From Bacteroidales bacterium UBA1756 (GTDB lineage Bacteria > Bacteroidota > Bacteroidia > Bacteroidales > WCHB1-69), in assembly GCA_002314795.1 (NCBI GenBank), contig DCHI01000044.1, positions 53,497 to 62,471 of the forward strand: a DNA stretch of 8,975 bases, in the 5' to 3' direction. This document shows positions 1-7,920 of the stretch, piece by piece; positions within the stretch are counted from its first letter, which is position 1; each line of letters starts with the position of its first letter. The notes under the pieces are model-generated. The model searched no databases. It had not been told where the DNA came from and saw only the letters and a list, made by a program, of their open reading frames with translations. A program made the position numbers and the translations under genes.

Positions 1-33
1 TAAAGTTTATAAGGTTCGTAAAGTCCAGCTCCT

Positions 34-124
34 CCTACTTCCTACTTCCTACTTCTTACTTCCTACTTCCTACTTCCTACTTCTTACTTCCTACTTCTTA
101 CTTCCTACTTCTTACTTCCTACTT
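34..124. repeat. Tandem heptamer array (13 units) overlapping the 3' end of cstA
   Basis: Thirteen uninterrupted 7-bp units are present, in two forms: A = CCTACTT and B = CTTACTT. Their order on the plus strand is A A A B A A A B A B A B A, so there are 28-bp (AAAB) and 14-bp (AB) higher-order periods. The right end lies inside cstA: the stop codon (105-107) and the last five codons of that gene are made of repeat sequence. The unit length is not a multiple of three, so adding or removing units would move the frame, but each heptamer carries TAG or TAA and the frame closes within a few units. Such arrays can expand and contract by slippage. Any role, for example in mRNA 3'-end structure, is unknown. 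Confidence 0.95.
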
Positions 125-1529
125 TGTTCCGCATCTTCACGACAAAGAGTACGAGTAGTGATAGTGTGATGACGGCAGCGATGGAATATGCCACCATAGG
201 AGCCAATCCGAAACCTTCTTTTTGTGCAATGAAAATATAAGATGAAACGACCATCGTCATAAAAATGGCGGGAAGAAGTGTGATATAAAAACATTTCTTT
301 TCCCGATAGAGGTAAACGGACAAAGCCCAAAGCGTCACCGTTGCCAAAATCTGATTCGTCCAAGCGAAATAACGCCAAATCATATCAAAGCCGCCAGGAC
401 TACGCAGGCTGAAAAGAAGCACACCGAAACTGGCGGCAAAAATCGGGATGGCAACAAGGAGCCGACTTTTCGTATTTTTTTGTTCATAGTGCAAGAAATC
501 CGCAACAATCAGACGTGCCGAACGCAAAGCCGTATCGCCTGTAGTGATAGGAGCAGCCACAACCCCCAAGAGAGCGAGAATGGAGCCAACCGTTCCCAAC
601 CAGGAACTACAGATATAATCAACCAAAGTAGCTGCGCCCACCCCTTGACAGGCGGGGTCGTGAATGAAAGCCGTAGCCGCTGCAGCCCATACGAGCGCGA
701 CTATGCCTTCGGAAATCATAGCCCCATAGAAAATCGGGCGCCCCTGTTTTTCATTCGTCATACAACGTGCCATCATCGGAGACTGCGTCGCGTGAAAACC
801 GCTTAATGCACCACAAGCGATGGAAATGAACATCATCGGGAAAATTGGCATAGTATCTGCTTGGGGGTGCTTGTTGGACAGGCCATCCCAAATTTCGGGA
901 AGCTGCGGATGATAAAAGAAAATACAACACATAATTCCCACAACCATAAAAAGAATGCAGAAGCCAAACAGAGGATAAATCCGGCCAATAATCTTATCAA
1001 TAGGAAGAAGGGTAGCGATTACGTAATAGAGGAAGATAATAACAGACCAAATATAAAAGTTCCACGAGGTAAGTTCCTTCAGCAATTCAGCAGGGGCAGA
1101 GACGAAAACGGCTCCCGTCATTACCAAAAGAACTACCATCAGACCTAACATCACCTTTTTCATCCGCTCACCCAAATACATTCCGTGAATTTCCGGAAGA
1201 CTGCATCCCCCATTGCGAATGGATAGCATTCCGGAAATGTAATCGTGAACAGCACCCGCAAAAATAGAACCGAAAACAATCCACAAGAAACTGGAACTTC
1301 CGAACTGAACACCCATAATGGCACCAAAGATGGGACCCACGCCGGCAATGTTCAGAAATTGAATCAGAAAGATTTTCCACGGCTTCATCGGAATGTAGTC
1401 AACCCCGTCCTCCATTGTTTTCACCGGAGTCGGACGATTCTTATCCACGCCAAAAATGCGTTCCACCAAACGACCATAGAGCAGATAACCCGCTACTAAT
1501 AAGACAATTGCTAAAGTAAATGTAATCAT
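105..1529 (-). CDS. cstA: CstA family carbon-starvation / pyruvate-peptide transporter
   Basis: This 474-residue polytopic inner-membrane protein has many hydrophobic segments along its whole length. CstA-family hallmarks are visible: 'DGVDYIPMKPW' near residue 41, 'NIAGVGPIFGAIMGVQFG' at 60-77, 'HDYISGM' near 95, 'ATQSPMMARC' near 250 and 'APITTGDTALRSARLI' in the second half. The family takes up pyruvate and/or peptides when preferred carbon sources run out. At 474 residues it is the short form, well below the roughly 700-residue E. coli CstA. The ATG at 1529 starts directly with a membrane segment and lies about 23 bp downstream of a good -7 box. There is no Shine-Dalgarno sequence, as is usual in this phylum. 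The C-terminus (VGSKK) and stop codon are encoded by the heptamer array at 34-124, so this tail is probably not functionally constrained. The family call is firm; the substrate is not shown by the sequence. Confidence 0.93.
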   Translation of the reverse strand: MITFTLAIVLLVAGYLLYGRLVERIFGVDKNRPTPVKTMEDGVDYIPMKPWKIFLIQFLNIAGVGPIFGAIMGVQFGSSSFLWIVFGSIFAGAVHDYISGMLSIRNGGCSLPEIHGMYLGERMKKVMLGLMVVLLVMTGAVFVSAPAELLKELTSWNFYIWSVIIFLYYVIATLLPIDKIIGRIYPLFGFCILFMVVGIMCCIFFYHPQLPEIWDGLSNKHPQADTMPIFPMMFISIACGALSGFHATQSPMMARCMTNEKQGRPIFYGAMISEGIVALVWAAAATAFIHDPACQGVGAATLVDYICSSWLGTVGSILALLGVVAAPITTGDTALRSARLIVADFLHYEQKNTKSRLLVAIPIFAASFGVLLFSLRSPGGFDMIWRYFAWTNQILATVTLWALSVYLYREKKCFYITLLPAIFMTMVVSSYIFIAQKEGFGLAPMVAYSIAAVITLSLLVLFVVKMRNKVGSKK

Positions 1530-1552
1530 ATTTTTTTTAAAAAAAGAAGCGG

Positions 1553-1560
1553 CAAAAGTA
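1553..1560 (-). promoter_or_regulatory. Bacteroidetes-type -7 box for cstA
   Basis: Read on the minus strand this is TACTTTTG, a perfect match to TAnnTTTG, the -7 element of the Bacteroidetes primary sigma factor. It predicts a start near 1546 and a leader of under 20 nt before the cstA ATG. I see no convincing TTTG -33 element at the right spacing. A T8A7 tract (1531-1545) lies between the box and the start codon. Confidence 0.6.
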
Positions 1561-1651
1561 CAACATAATTACAATGAAAAAAAGTCCATTTTAAAATATT
1601 GTATGTTCAAAACTAAACACTTACATTTGGGAAAGCTATCCTAAAAAAACG

Positions 1652-1659
1652 TACCTTTG
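1652..1659 (+). promoter_or_regulatory. Bacteroidetes-type -7 box for the MORN/mltD/lipoprotein operon
   Basis: TACCTTTG matches TAnnTTTG. A TTTG at 1626-1629, 22 bp upstream, could serve as the -33 element, a little farther away than usual. Transcription would begin near 1666, about 18 nt before the ATG at 1684. The upstream TTTG is itself the end of TACATTTG (1622-1629), a second -7-like match that could be an alternative promoter. Confidence 0.6.
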
Positions 1660-1683
1660 CGCCCGCGCTTTTTAATATAGTAA

Positions 1684-3189
1684 ATGAAAAAAATCAGTCT
1701 GCTCATCCTCATTCTTTGTCTGTCCGCCATAACGGTCGTGGCACAGAACCAAATCAATGCAAACGGGCATAATGTTTTCTACTATCCCAACGGCGTAAAA
1801 TCCAGTGAAGGCGAGATGGTGAACGGGAAACCTGAGGGCTGGTGGAAATCATACAACGACAAAGGCGTCCTCGTTTCTGAAGGGAACCGAAAAAATTCGC
1901 AATTAGATAGTCTCTGGATTTTCTACAACGACAAAGGCGACACCACCCTGATTATTCATTACAAAGAGGGAAAGAAAAACGGAAAACGGATTCAGTTTTT
2001 TCAAGACGAACAAGTTGTCGAAAATTGGCTGTCCGACAGTCTGTGCAGTCCGATTCGCGCTTTCAGCTTAGACGGGAAACTGAAACGGGAAACTCCCTGT
2101 CAAGACGGAGTACCGCACGGGATTGAAAAAGAGTACGATACGATCGGTCATATCGTTAAATTGGCACACTATTATCACGGTGTGCTTACCAAACGGGAAC
2201 AAATCAACCGCACTGACCATTTGGGAAACAAGCAAGGCAATTGGAAATACTTTTGGCCGAACGGGAATCTGAAATTGGAAGGAACATATTTGAACGACAA
2301 AAAGCACGGCTTTTTCAAAGAGTACGATGAAAACGGCGATTTCCTATTTGTTCAAAAATATGAGAACGACTACCTCGTCGCCGATGCCGAAGAGACGAAA
2401 CGGTTGGAGCAAAAAGTCTCTTATCACAAGAACGGAAAACCCTCCATCATAGCCACTTACTACAACAACAAGGCGGAAGGACTTCGTCGGGAATTCGACG
2501 AGGACGGAAACGTCATCAAAGGGTACGTTTTTTCAAACGGGATGCTTCTTTGCGAAGGGATTACCGATATGGAAGGCAAGCGGCAAGGGAAATGGAAAGA
2601 GTTTTATGAAACCGGCGAACTGAAATCCGAAGGCAGCTACAAAAATTCGAATCGCACCGGAAAATGGAAGTTCTATTTCCCTAACAAGTCCATCGAAGTT
2701 TCGGGAAGTTACAGCAACAAGGGGAAAATGGATGGCGAGTGGCAATGGTTCTATCCGAACGGCGAGCTGATGCGGGTGGCGTACTACACCAACGGGACTT
2801 TGGACGGCGAGTTTCACGAATATGACGAAAACGGCGTTTCGGTCACGGAAGGAGTTTACGAAGACGGAACCGAAGAAGGACACTGGATTTACCGGCGCGG
2901 CACGTCCATTGAAGAGGGCGATTTCTACGACGGAATGCGCACCGGACTCTGGAAAATCTGGTATGAACCCGACAAAATTGCCGCCGAGATTCATTACGAC
3001 CAAGATTTAATGAATGGAAAATACACTATCTACTATGAAAATAACGTTATAAAGCGCACTGGCAAATACGTAAACGGTGAACGAGACGGCGTTTGGTACG
3101 ATTACTACGAAACAGGAGAAATGTTTCTTACCACCGTTTACAAGGATGGAAAAGAGTTGCGCTGGAATAACTACAAAATTGAGTACTGA
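1684..3189 (+). CDS. Secreted MORN-variant repeat protein
   Basis: This 501-residue protein starts with a clear signal peptide (residues 1 to about 20, hydrophobic core then 'VVAQ'), so it is exported. Nearly all of the rest consists of about 15 MORN-variant units of roughly 22-24 residues with the pattern G-x-W-x-x-[FY]-[YF]-x-x-G-x-[LV]-x-x-E-G-x-Y-x-[ND]-G. Clear examples begin near 'QGNWKYFWPNG' (184), 'QGKWKEFYETG' (301), 'DGEWQWFYPNG' (350) and 'DGVWYDYYETG' (468). Residues 110-140 and 228-250 deviate from the pattern. Such repeats form extended beta-hairpin stacks and are probably for binding or scaffolding. No catalytic domain is present. Automatic pipelines often call these proteins 'YwqK family antitoxin', but no toxin is adjacent and the signal peptide argues for an envelope role. 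The stop codon overlaps the start of the transglycosylase gene (TGATG), which implies translational coupling and a linked function. Confidence 0.88.
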   Translation: MKKISLLILILCLSAITVVAQNQINANGHNVFYYPNGVKSSEGEMVNGKPEGWWKSYNDKGVLVSEGNRKNSQLDSLWIFYNDKGDTTLIIHYKEGKKNGKRIQFFQDEQVVENWLSDSLCSPIRAFSLDGKLKRETPCQDGVPHGIEKEYDTIGHIVKLAHYYHGVLTKREQINRTDHLGNKQGNWKYFWPNGNLKLEGTYLNDKKHGFFKEYDENGDFLFVQKYENDYLVADAEETKRLEQKVSYHKNGKPSIIATYYNNKAEGLRREFDEDGNVIKGYVFSNGMLLCEGITDMEGKRQGKWKEFYETGELKSEGSYKNSNRTGKWKFYFPNKSIEVSGSYSNKGKMDGEWQWFYPNGELMRVAYYTNGTLDGEFHEYDENGVSVTEGVYEDGTEEGHWIYRRGTSIEEGDFYDGMRTGLWKIWYEPDKIAAEIHYDQDLMNGKYTIYYENNVIKRTGKYVNGERDGVWYDYYETGEMFLTTVYKDGKELRWNNYKIEY

Positions 3190-4754
3190 TGAAATTAAAA
3201 TACACTTTAGTTCTTATACTTCTGCTCGCCTGTTTTCAATTGTGCGACGCACAAACCGATACAACCCAAGGAACGGAAGAAGACCTTCGCTACGAAGAGT
3301 TGCTTAATTCTGAAATGAACAAGATGCTCAACCTCTGGTACGTCAAGCGGGAAATGGCCAATTCGCACAGCATTTTGAACAAGTTTTCAGATAATAACGA
3401 CGAGGTCACGGAAGCCAATATGGACTCCATCTACACCAAACGTCTGAAAAGTCTCAATTCTGTTATCCAACTCGGTTACAATCCGTTAGTAAAGAATTTC
3501 ATCAATCTGTACGCCAACAAGAGGCAACGTTCATCCTCCGCAATTTTGGGATTGGCACAATACTACTATCCCTGGATGATGGAAATATTTGACAAGTACG
3601 GGCTTCCGGAAGAATTGGTTTATGTCACCATCATCGAGTCCAGTTTGAATCCCGTGGCCGTGTCACCGGCCGGGGCGACGGGCATCTGGCAATTTATGTA
3701 CACGACAGGAAAAATGTATGGTCTCGAAGTCAACAGTTTCGTCGATGACCGGCGCGATCCCGTCAAAGCCACCGATGCGGCGGCGCGTCACCTCAAAGAC
3801 CTCTACAATATGTTCGGGGACTGGGGACTGGCAATTTCCGCCTACAACTGCGGGGCGGGCAATGTGAAAAAAGCCATCTACCGTGCGGGCGGGAAAAGCA
3901 ACTTCTGGGAAATCAAGCAGTTTCTTCCTAAAGAAACCCAAAACTATTTTCCCGCTTTCATCGGAGCTTACTATATGATGAACTACTACAAGGCGCACGG
4001 AATTACGCCCGCCAAGATTTCCATTCCCACTATGGTGGATACGGTGATGGTGAAGAAAGAGGTTCATTTTGAACAAATTGCACACGTACTCGGCATCAGT
4101 TTGGATGAAATCAAAACACTGAATCCGCAATACAAACGGGACGTCATTCCCGCTTTCAGCAAGCAATTTCCGCTAAAGCTCCGCAGCAACGACTGCATTC
4201 GTTTTCTTGCTATGCAAGATTCCATTTACAAATACGAGTACGACACCTATTTCGCTCCGCTGCAAGTTTACGTGAACGCATATACCGGCAAAACGGATTC
4301 GGGAAGCAGCACCAAGAAAAAATGGCATACGGTCAAAAGTGGTGAAAACCTTTCCAAAATCGCTTCTCGCTACGGACTCTCATTAGACGAACTCAAAAAG
4401 ATGAACAAACTGAAAAGCAATTATATAAAGGTAGGACAAAAGTTAGTTGTCGGCTACACTTACGTGGCGCCGCCGAAACCGCAGACTACCGAAACCTCGC
4501 AGAACACGACTGCACCTGCTGAAAAAGAGAGTGCCGAAAAAACAACCGAAACGCCGACCTCTTCCGCAACCCATACGCAACCGGCAAGCGATTCACAGGC
4601 AGAATACATCGTTCACACGGTTCAAAAAGGTGAGTACTTGGCTACCATCGCAAAAAAATACAACACAACTGTTTCCAAAATTGCAAGTTACAATCATCTG
4701 ACCGATATTAACAATTTAAAAGTGGGACAGAAATTGAAAATTCCTAAAAAATAG
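3189..4754 (+). CDS. mltD: MltD-like membrane-bound lytic murein transglycosylase with LysM domains
   Basis: The enzyme cleaves the MurNAc-GlcNAc bond of peptidoglycan without water, leaving 1,6-anhydro-MurNAc ends, and acts in the periplasm during wall turnover. The 521-residue protein begins with a signal sequence. It also contains 'LLAC' with Cys15, so a lipoprotein is possible, but cleavage after 'CDA' (residue 21) is equally plausible. The SLT domain spans about 125-265: the catalytic Glu is E150 in 'ESSLNP', followed by 'SPAGATGIWQFM' (159-170) and 'AYNCGAGNVKKA' (218-229). Residues 285-330 look like a degenerate LysM. Two good LysM domains follow at about 379-422 and 474-519, separated by a Thr/Pro/Glu-rich linker, and should anchor the enzyme to glycan. 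The ATG overlaps the preceding stop by one base. E. coli MltD is about 450 residues with the same order of domains. The family call is firm; orthology to one particular Mlt paralogue is less so. Confidence 0.93.
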   Translation: MKLKYTLVLILLLACFQLCDAQTDTTQGTEEDLRYEELLNSEMNKMLNLWYVKREMANSHSILNKFSDNNDEVTEANMDSIYTKRLKSLNSVIQLGYNPLVKNFINLYANKRQRSSSAILGLAQYYYPWMMEIFDKYGLPEELVYVTIIESSLNPVAVSPAGATGIWQFMYTTGKMYGLEVNSFVDDRRDPVKATDAAARHLKDLYNMFGDWGLAISAYNCGAGNVKKAIYRAGGKSNFWEIKQFLPKETQNYFPAFIGAYYMMNYYKAHGITPAKISIPTMVDTVMVKKEVHFEQIAHVLGISLDEIKTLNPQYKRDVIPAFSKQFPLKLRSNDCIRFLAMQDSIYKYEYDTYFAPLQVYVNAYTGKTDSGSSTKKKWHTVKSGENLSKIASRYGLSLDELKKMNKLKSNYIKVGQKLVVGYTYVAPPKPQTTETSQNTTAPAEKESAEKTTETPTSSATHTQPASDSQAEYIVHTVQKGEYLATIAKKYNTTVSKIASYNHLTDINNLKVGQKLKIPKK

Positions 4755-4780
4755 CAAAAAGGATTTTCGCTAAAAGAATT

Positions 4781-6517
4781 ATGAAATATTTGAAAATCAA
4801 TCGGTTGTTACTGCTTTTACTAACCATTGCGTTAGGAGCTTGTGCCAAAATCGTGGCTCCGGTCGGAGGCCCCAAAGACGTCACCCCGCCCAAGGTTGTT
4901 AAAGAAGTACCGGCCAATGGCAGCAATCATTTTTCAGGAAATACGATTAAAATAAGTTTTGACGAGTTCGTCACGTTGGACAACACGTTTGAAAATGTGC
5001 TGATTTCGCCTCCGTTCGCCACACAACCCACCTACACTCTTTCCGGGAAAACGCTCACCATCAAAATTGCGGACACGCTGCAGCCGAACCAGACGTACAA
5101 TTTTGGCTTCGCCAATTGCATCAAGGACTTTACGGAAGGAAATCCCATCATCTTTTACAATTACGCTTTTTCCACCGGAGAAGCCGTTGATTCCTTTATG
5201 CTCAAAGGGCGCGTCGTAGATGCACAAACCGAACAAAGCGTAAAGGATTGTTTCGTCTTTGCTTACGAACAAAACATTGATTCTCTGCCACTTACAACAC
5301 GTCCTAAATACATCACCAAGACACAAAACGACGGCAGATTTTTTATCAAAAATATAAAAGAAGGTCAATATAAAATTTTTGCCTTGAAAGACATCAACAA
5401 CAATCTGATTTTCGACCTTCCCAATGAAGAGATTGCTTTTACCGACGAGCTGCTTTCATCCGTGAAAATGCCGGTAGAAAAAAAAGACACCCTTTCCGAT
5501 AGTACGTCCGTAACAAAGGACAGCATCCAAATTCCGAAACAAGACACTATCAATCAAGATGTTGAGAAAGAGATGACGCTCTATCTTTTTACAGAAGAAG
5601 ACACGACACAGAGCTTTGTCAAAATTCAAAACAAAGAGGTGGGCAAATACGAATTCATCTATAAAAGCAAAATAAAAAGTCATCGTGCCGAGATTCTGTA
5701 CCCGACTCCGGATTCCGTCGGTTATTTTGAAATAGTGGGAAAGGATACCCTCACTTGGTTTATGAAACAGCCCGTGACGGATAGCGTCGTTCTCGTGATG
5801 ATCGTAAACGACACCGTACGCGACACATTGCGTCTTGAACCCTATAAAAAATTAGGAGCCAAAACCACAAACCGTCGCGGCAAAACAGAAGGAAAAAACA
5901 CTTTATCTGTGAGTTATCAGAATGCGGGAGAGTTATTTTCTCCCATCACACTCACCTTCCCCTACCCGATTCGTCCTACGGAAAGCGCAATTCCCGTGAC
6001 AATCATTGCCACCAAAAAATATTCTGGAAACGACACATCCTTCGTCTCTTTGACCATTCCGGACACATTGGTCAGGTCGATTGTCATTCATAAAAAATTT
6101 GAAGCCAAAACGCTCTATCAGCTGCTGATTCGGGACTCCGTATTTATGGGGTACAACGGACATACCAACGACACGGTCCGCATCAATTTCACCACCAAAA
6201 GTGAAAAGGATTACGGACTGCTTCGGATGCGCTATCATCTTCAAGATAAAAAATATCCTTTTATCATTCAACTACTTAACGCTAACAATCAAGTTGTACG
6301 AACAGATGTTATCGCGGTCAGTACAACGCTCACGTACACCAACCTCATTCCTGGGAATTATAAGATAAAGGTTATTGAAGACCGCAACGGAAACGGGGAA
6401 TGGGATACGGGAAATTATCGCCAAAAGAGAGCGCCGGAAAAAATTTATTTTTTCAAAAAGCCCATCTCCATCCGTGGCTACTGGGAATTGGAAGAAGAAT
6501 GGACGATAGGAGAATAG
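4781..6517 (+). CDS. Ig-like (Big_5) domain lipoprotein of the Bacteroidetes 'GGPKD' type
   Basis: This 578-residue protein carries a lipoprotein signal with lipobox 'LGAC' and lipidated Cys21. It continues into 'VAPVGGPKDVTPP' (25-37), a signature I associate with a widespread Bacteroidetes family of uncharacterised lipoproteins. Residues 36-132 fit a bacterial Ig-like (Big_5/SbsA-like) beta-sandwich. Residues 140-225 and 478-560 each look like a carboxypeptidase-regulatory-like beta domain with a 'G.Y.I..[LI].D.N.N' strand and turn: 'KDINNNLIFD' (203-212) and 'EDRNGNGEWD' (533-542), which resemble Ca2+-binding loops. Residues 230-260 are a low-complexity Lys/Asp/Ser/Thr linker. There is no catalytic motif. 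It follows the transglycosylase after 26 bp with no visible terminator, so co-transcription is likely. It probably sits on the outer or inner membrane as a structural or binding partner. The function is unknown. Confidence 0.85.
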   Translation: MKYLKINRLLLLLLTIALGACAKIVAPVGGPKDVTPPKVVKEVPANGSNHFSGNTIKISFDEFVTLDNTFENVLISPPFATQPTYTLSGKTLTIKIADTLQPNQTYNFGFANCIKDFTEGNPIIFYNYAFSTGEAVDSFMLKGRVVDAQTEQSVKDCFVFAYEQNIDSLPLTTRPKYITKTQNDGRFFIKNIKEGQYKIFALKDINNNLIFDLPNEEIAFTDELLSSVKMPVEKKDTLSDSTSVTKDSIQIPKQDTINQDVEKEMTLYLFTEEDTTQSFVKIQNKEVGKYEFIYKSKIKSHRAEILYPTPDSVGYFEIVGKDTLTWFMKQPVTDSVVLVMIVNDTVRDTLRLEPYKKLGAKTTNRRGKTEGKNTLSVSYQNAGELFSPITLTFPYPIRPTESAIPVTIIATKKYSGNDTSFVSLTIPDTLVRSIVIHKKFEAKTLYQLLIRDSVFMGYNGHTNDTVRINFTTKSEKDYGLLRMRYHLQDKKYPFIIQLLNANNQVVRTDVIAVSTTLTYTNLIPGNYKIKVIEDRNGNGEWDTGNYRQKRAPEKIYFFKKPISIRGYWELEEEWTIGE

Positions 6518-6553
6518 CGGTTATTTTGACGTGTGCAATTGCGAAAAAATGTG

Positions 6554-6561
6554 TAAGTTTG
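6554..6561 (+). promoter_or_regulatory. Bacteroidetes-type -7 box for glyA
   Basis: TAAGTTTG matches TAnnTTTG exactly. It lies in the 112-bp gap before glyA and predicts a leader of about 60 nt. A TTTTG at 6524-6528 is the nearest -33-like sequence, but its 25-bp spacing is longer than ideal. The last 20 nt before the ATG are almost pure A/T, the usual form of an efficient Bacteroidetes translation start. Confidence 0.6.
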
Positions 6562-6629
6562 CGACCGTTTTTCGGAAATGAAAACGAGAAAAGATTATTA
6601 TTATAACAATTTATAAATCAGTATTTTAA

Positions 6630-7910
6630 ATGGAAAGAGACAACAAAATTTTTGATTTGATTCAGCAAGAACGCAATCGTCAGACCAAGGGTATTGAATT
6701 GATTGCTTCTGAAAATTTCGTTAGCGACCAAGTTATGGAAGCTATGGGCAGCGTAATGACGAACAAATACGCTGAAGGTTACCCGGGAAAACGTTACTAT
6801 GGTGGTTGCCAAGTTGTTGACCAAAGCGAAGCCATTGCTATTGAAAGAGCAAAACAACTTTACGGTGCTTGCTGGGCCAACGTACAACCTCACTCCGGTG
6901 CACAAGCCAATATGGCGGTCTTTATGGCTTGCCTCAAAGCAGGTGACACGTTTATGGGAATGAACCTCAACCACGGCGGTCACTTGTCACACGGTAGCGC
7001 CGTTAACTTCTCCGGTTTGATGTTCAACGTTGTTGACTACAGCGTTCGCGAAGATACCGGTATGGTTGACTATGACGAAATGGAAAAACGCGCACTCGAA
7101 ACCCGTCCGAAACTCATCATCGGTGGCGGTTCCGCCTACAGCCGTGACTGGGATTGGGCTCGTATGCGTGCCATCGCTGACAAAATCGGTGCCATCCTGA
7201 TGGGCGACATCAGCCACCCGAGCGGTTTGATTGCCAAGGGTTACTTGAACAACGCCGTAAAATATTGTCACATTGTTACTACGACCACGCACAAAACGCT
7301 CCGTGGACCTCGTGGCGGTCTCATTTTGATGGGCGAAGATTTTGACAATCCGTGGGGCAAGACCACTCCGAAGGGCGAAATCAAGAAGATGAGTGCGTTG
7401 CTCGACAGCGCTGTTTTCCCGGGCGTACAAGGCGGTCCGCTGGAACACGTCATCGCTGCCAAGGCAGTTGCTTTTGGTGAAGCACTGACCGACACTTACG
7501 ATCAATACATCCAACAGGTTATGAAGAACGCCAAGGTGATGTGCCAGGCCTTCATCGACAAGGGATACAAAGTTATCAGCAATGGTACTGACAACCACTT
7601 GATGCTCATCGACCTCCGCACCAAATTCCCGGAACTCACCGGCAAGGAAGCTGAAAACGCATTGGTAGCTGCCGACATCACTGTCAACAAGAATATGGTG
7701 CCGTTTGACAGCCGTAGCGCATTCAAGACCAGCGGTTTGCGTATTGGTACGCCCGCTATCACCACCCGTGGTTTGAAAGAAGGTGAAATGGGTACGATTG
7801 TCAATATGATTGACGCCGTTCTCAGCAACCCGACAGACGAAGCCCTCATCGCCAAGACGCGTGGTCAGGTGAACGAGATGATGCAGAATCGTCCATTGTT
7901 CGCTTGGTAA
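6630..7910 (+). CDS. glyA: Serine hydroxymethyltransferase
   Basis: This cytosolic PLP enzyme interconverts serine plus tetrahydrofolate with glycine plus 5,10-methylene-tetrahydrofolate. It is the main source of one-carbon units for purine, thymidylate and methionine synthesis. The protein is 426 residues, close to the 417 of E. coli. Diagnostic motifs are all intact: 'GIELIASENF' (21-30), 'YAEGYPGKRYYGG' (47-59), 'NVQPHSGAQAN' (84-94), 'GGHLSHGS' (116-123), 'GDISHPSGLIA' (192-202), the PLP-lysine motif 'TTTTHKTLRGPRGG' with Lys222, and 'SGLRIGTPAITTRG' near the C-terminus. It appears monocistronic, with its own promoter and a hairpin directly after the stop. Codon use (many CGT, GGT, AAC, GAC and CTC codons) differs from that of its neighbours and fits strong expression. 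Confidence 0.98.
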   Translation: MERDNKIFDLIQQERNRQTKGIELIASENFVSDQVMEAMGSVMTNKYAEGYPGKRYYGGCQVVDQSEAIAIERAKQLYGACWANVQPHSGAQANMAVFMACLKAGDTFMGMNLNHGGHLSHGSAVNFSGLMFNVVDYSVREDTGMVDYDEMEKRALETRPKLIIGGGSAYSRDWDWARMRAIADKIGAILMGDISHPSGLIAKGYLNNAVKYCHIVTTTTHKTLRGPRGGLILMGEDFDNPWGKTTPKGEIKKMSALLDSAVFPGVQGGPLEHVIAAKAVAFGEALTDTYDQYIQQVMKNAKVMCQAFIDKGYKVISNGTDNHLMLIDLRTKFPELTGKEAENALVAADITVNKNMVPFDSRSAFKTSGLRIGTPAITTRGLKEGEMGTIVNMIDAVLSNPTDEALIAKTRGQVNEMMQNRPLFAW

Positions 7911-7920
7911 AATCAAATAT

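Noticed and set aside
34..124. A CRISPR array.
   Set aside because: The units are 7 bp with no spacers.
480..1499. Several plus-strand frames of 84-108 codons inside cstA.
   Set aside because: They lie opposite a clear membrane-protein gene and have basic, low-complexity translations typical of antisense shadows.
1684..3189. Reading the MORN-repeat protein as a YwqK-type antitoxin of a toxin-antitoxin pair.
   Set aside because: It has a signal peptide, is followed by a transglycosylase and has no adjacent toxin candidate. The name comes from automatic annotation of the repeat.
6518..6629. A terminator between the lipoprotein gene and glyA.
   Set aside because: Only a short GCAATTGC palindrome and a 3-bp CCG/CGG stem are present, neither convincing, so some read-through into glyA cannot be excluded.
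6987..7916. A 309-codon open frame on the minus strand opposite glyA.
   Set aside because: It is a shadow of the strongly codon-biased glyA gene, with no recognisable domain, no leader and composition dictated by the sense strand.
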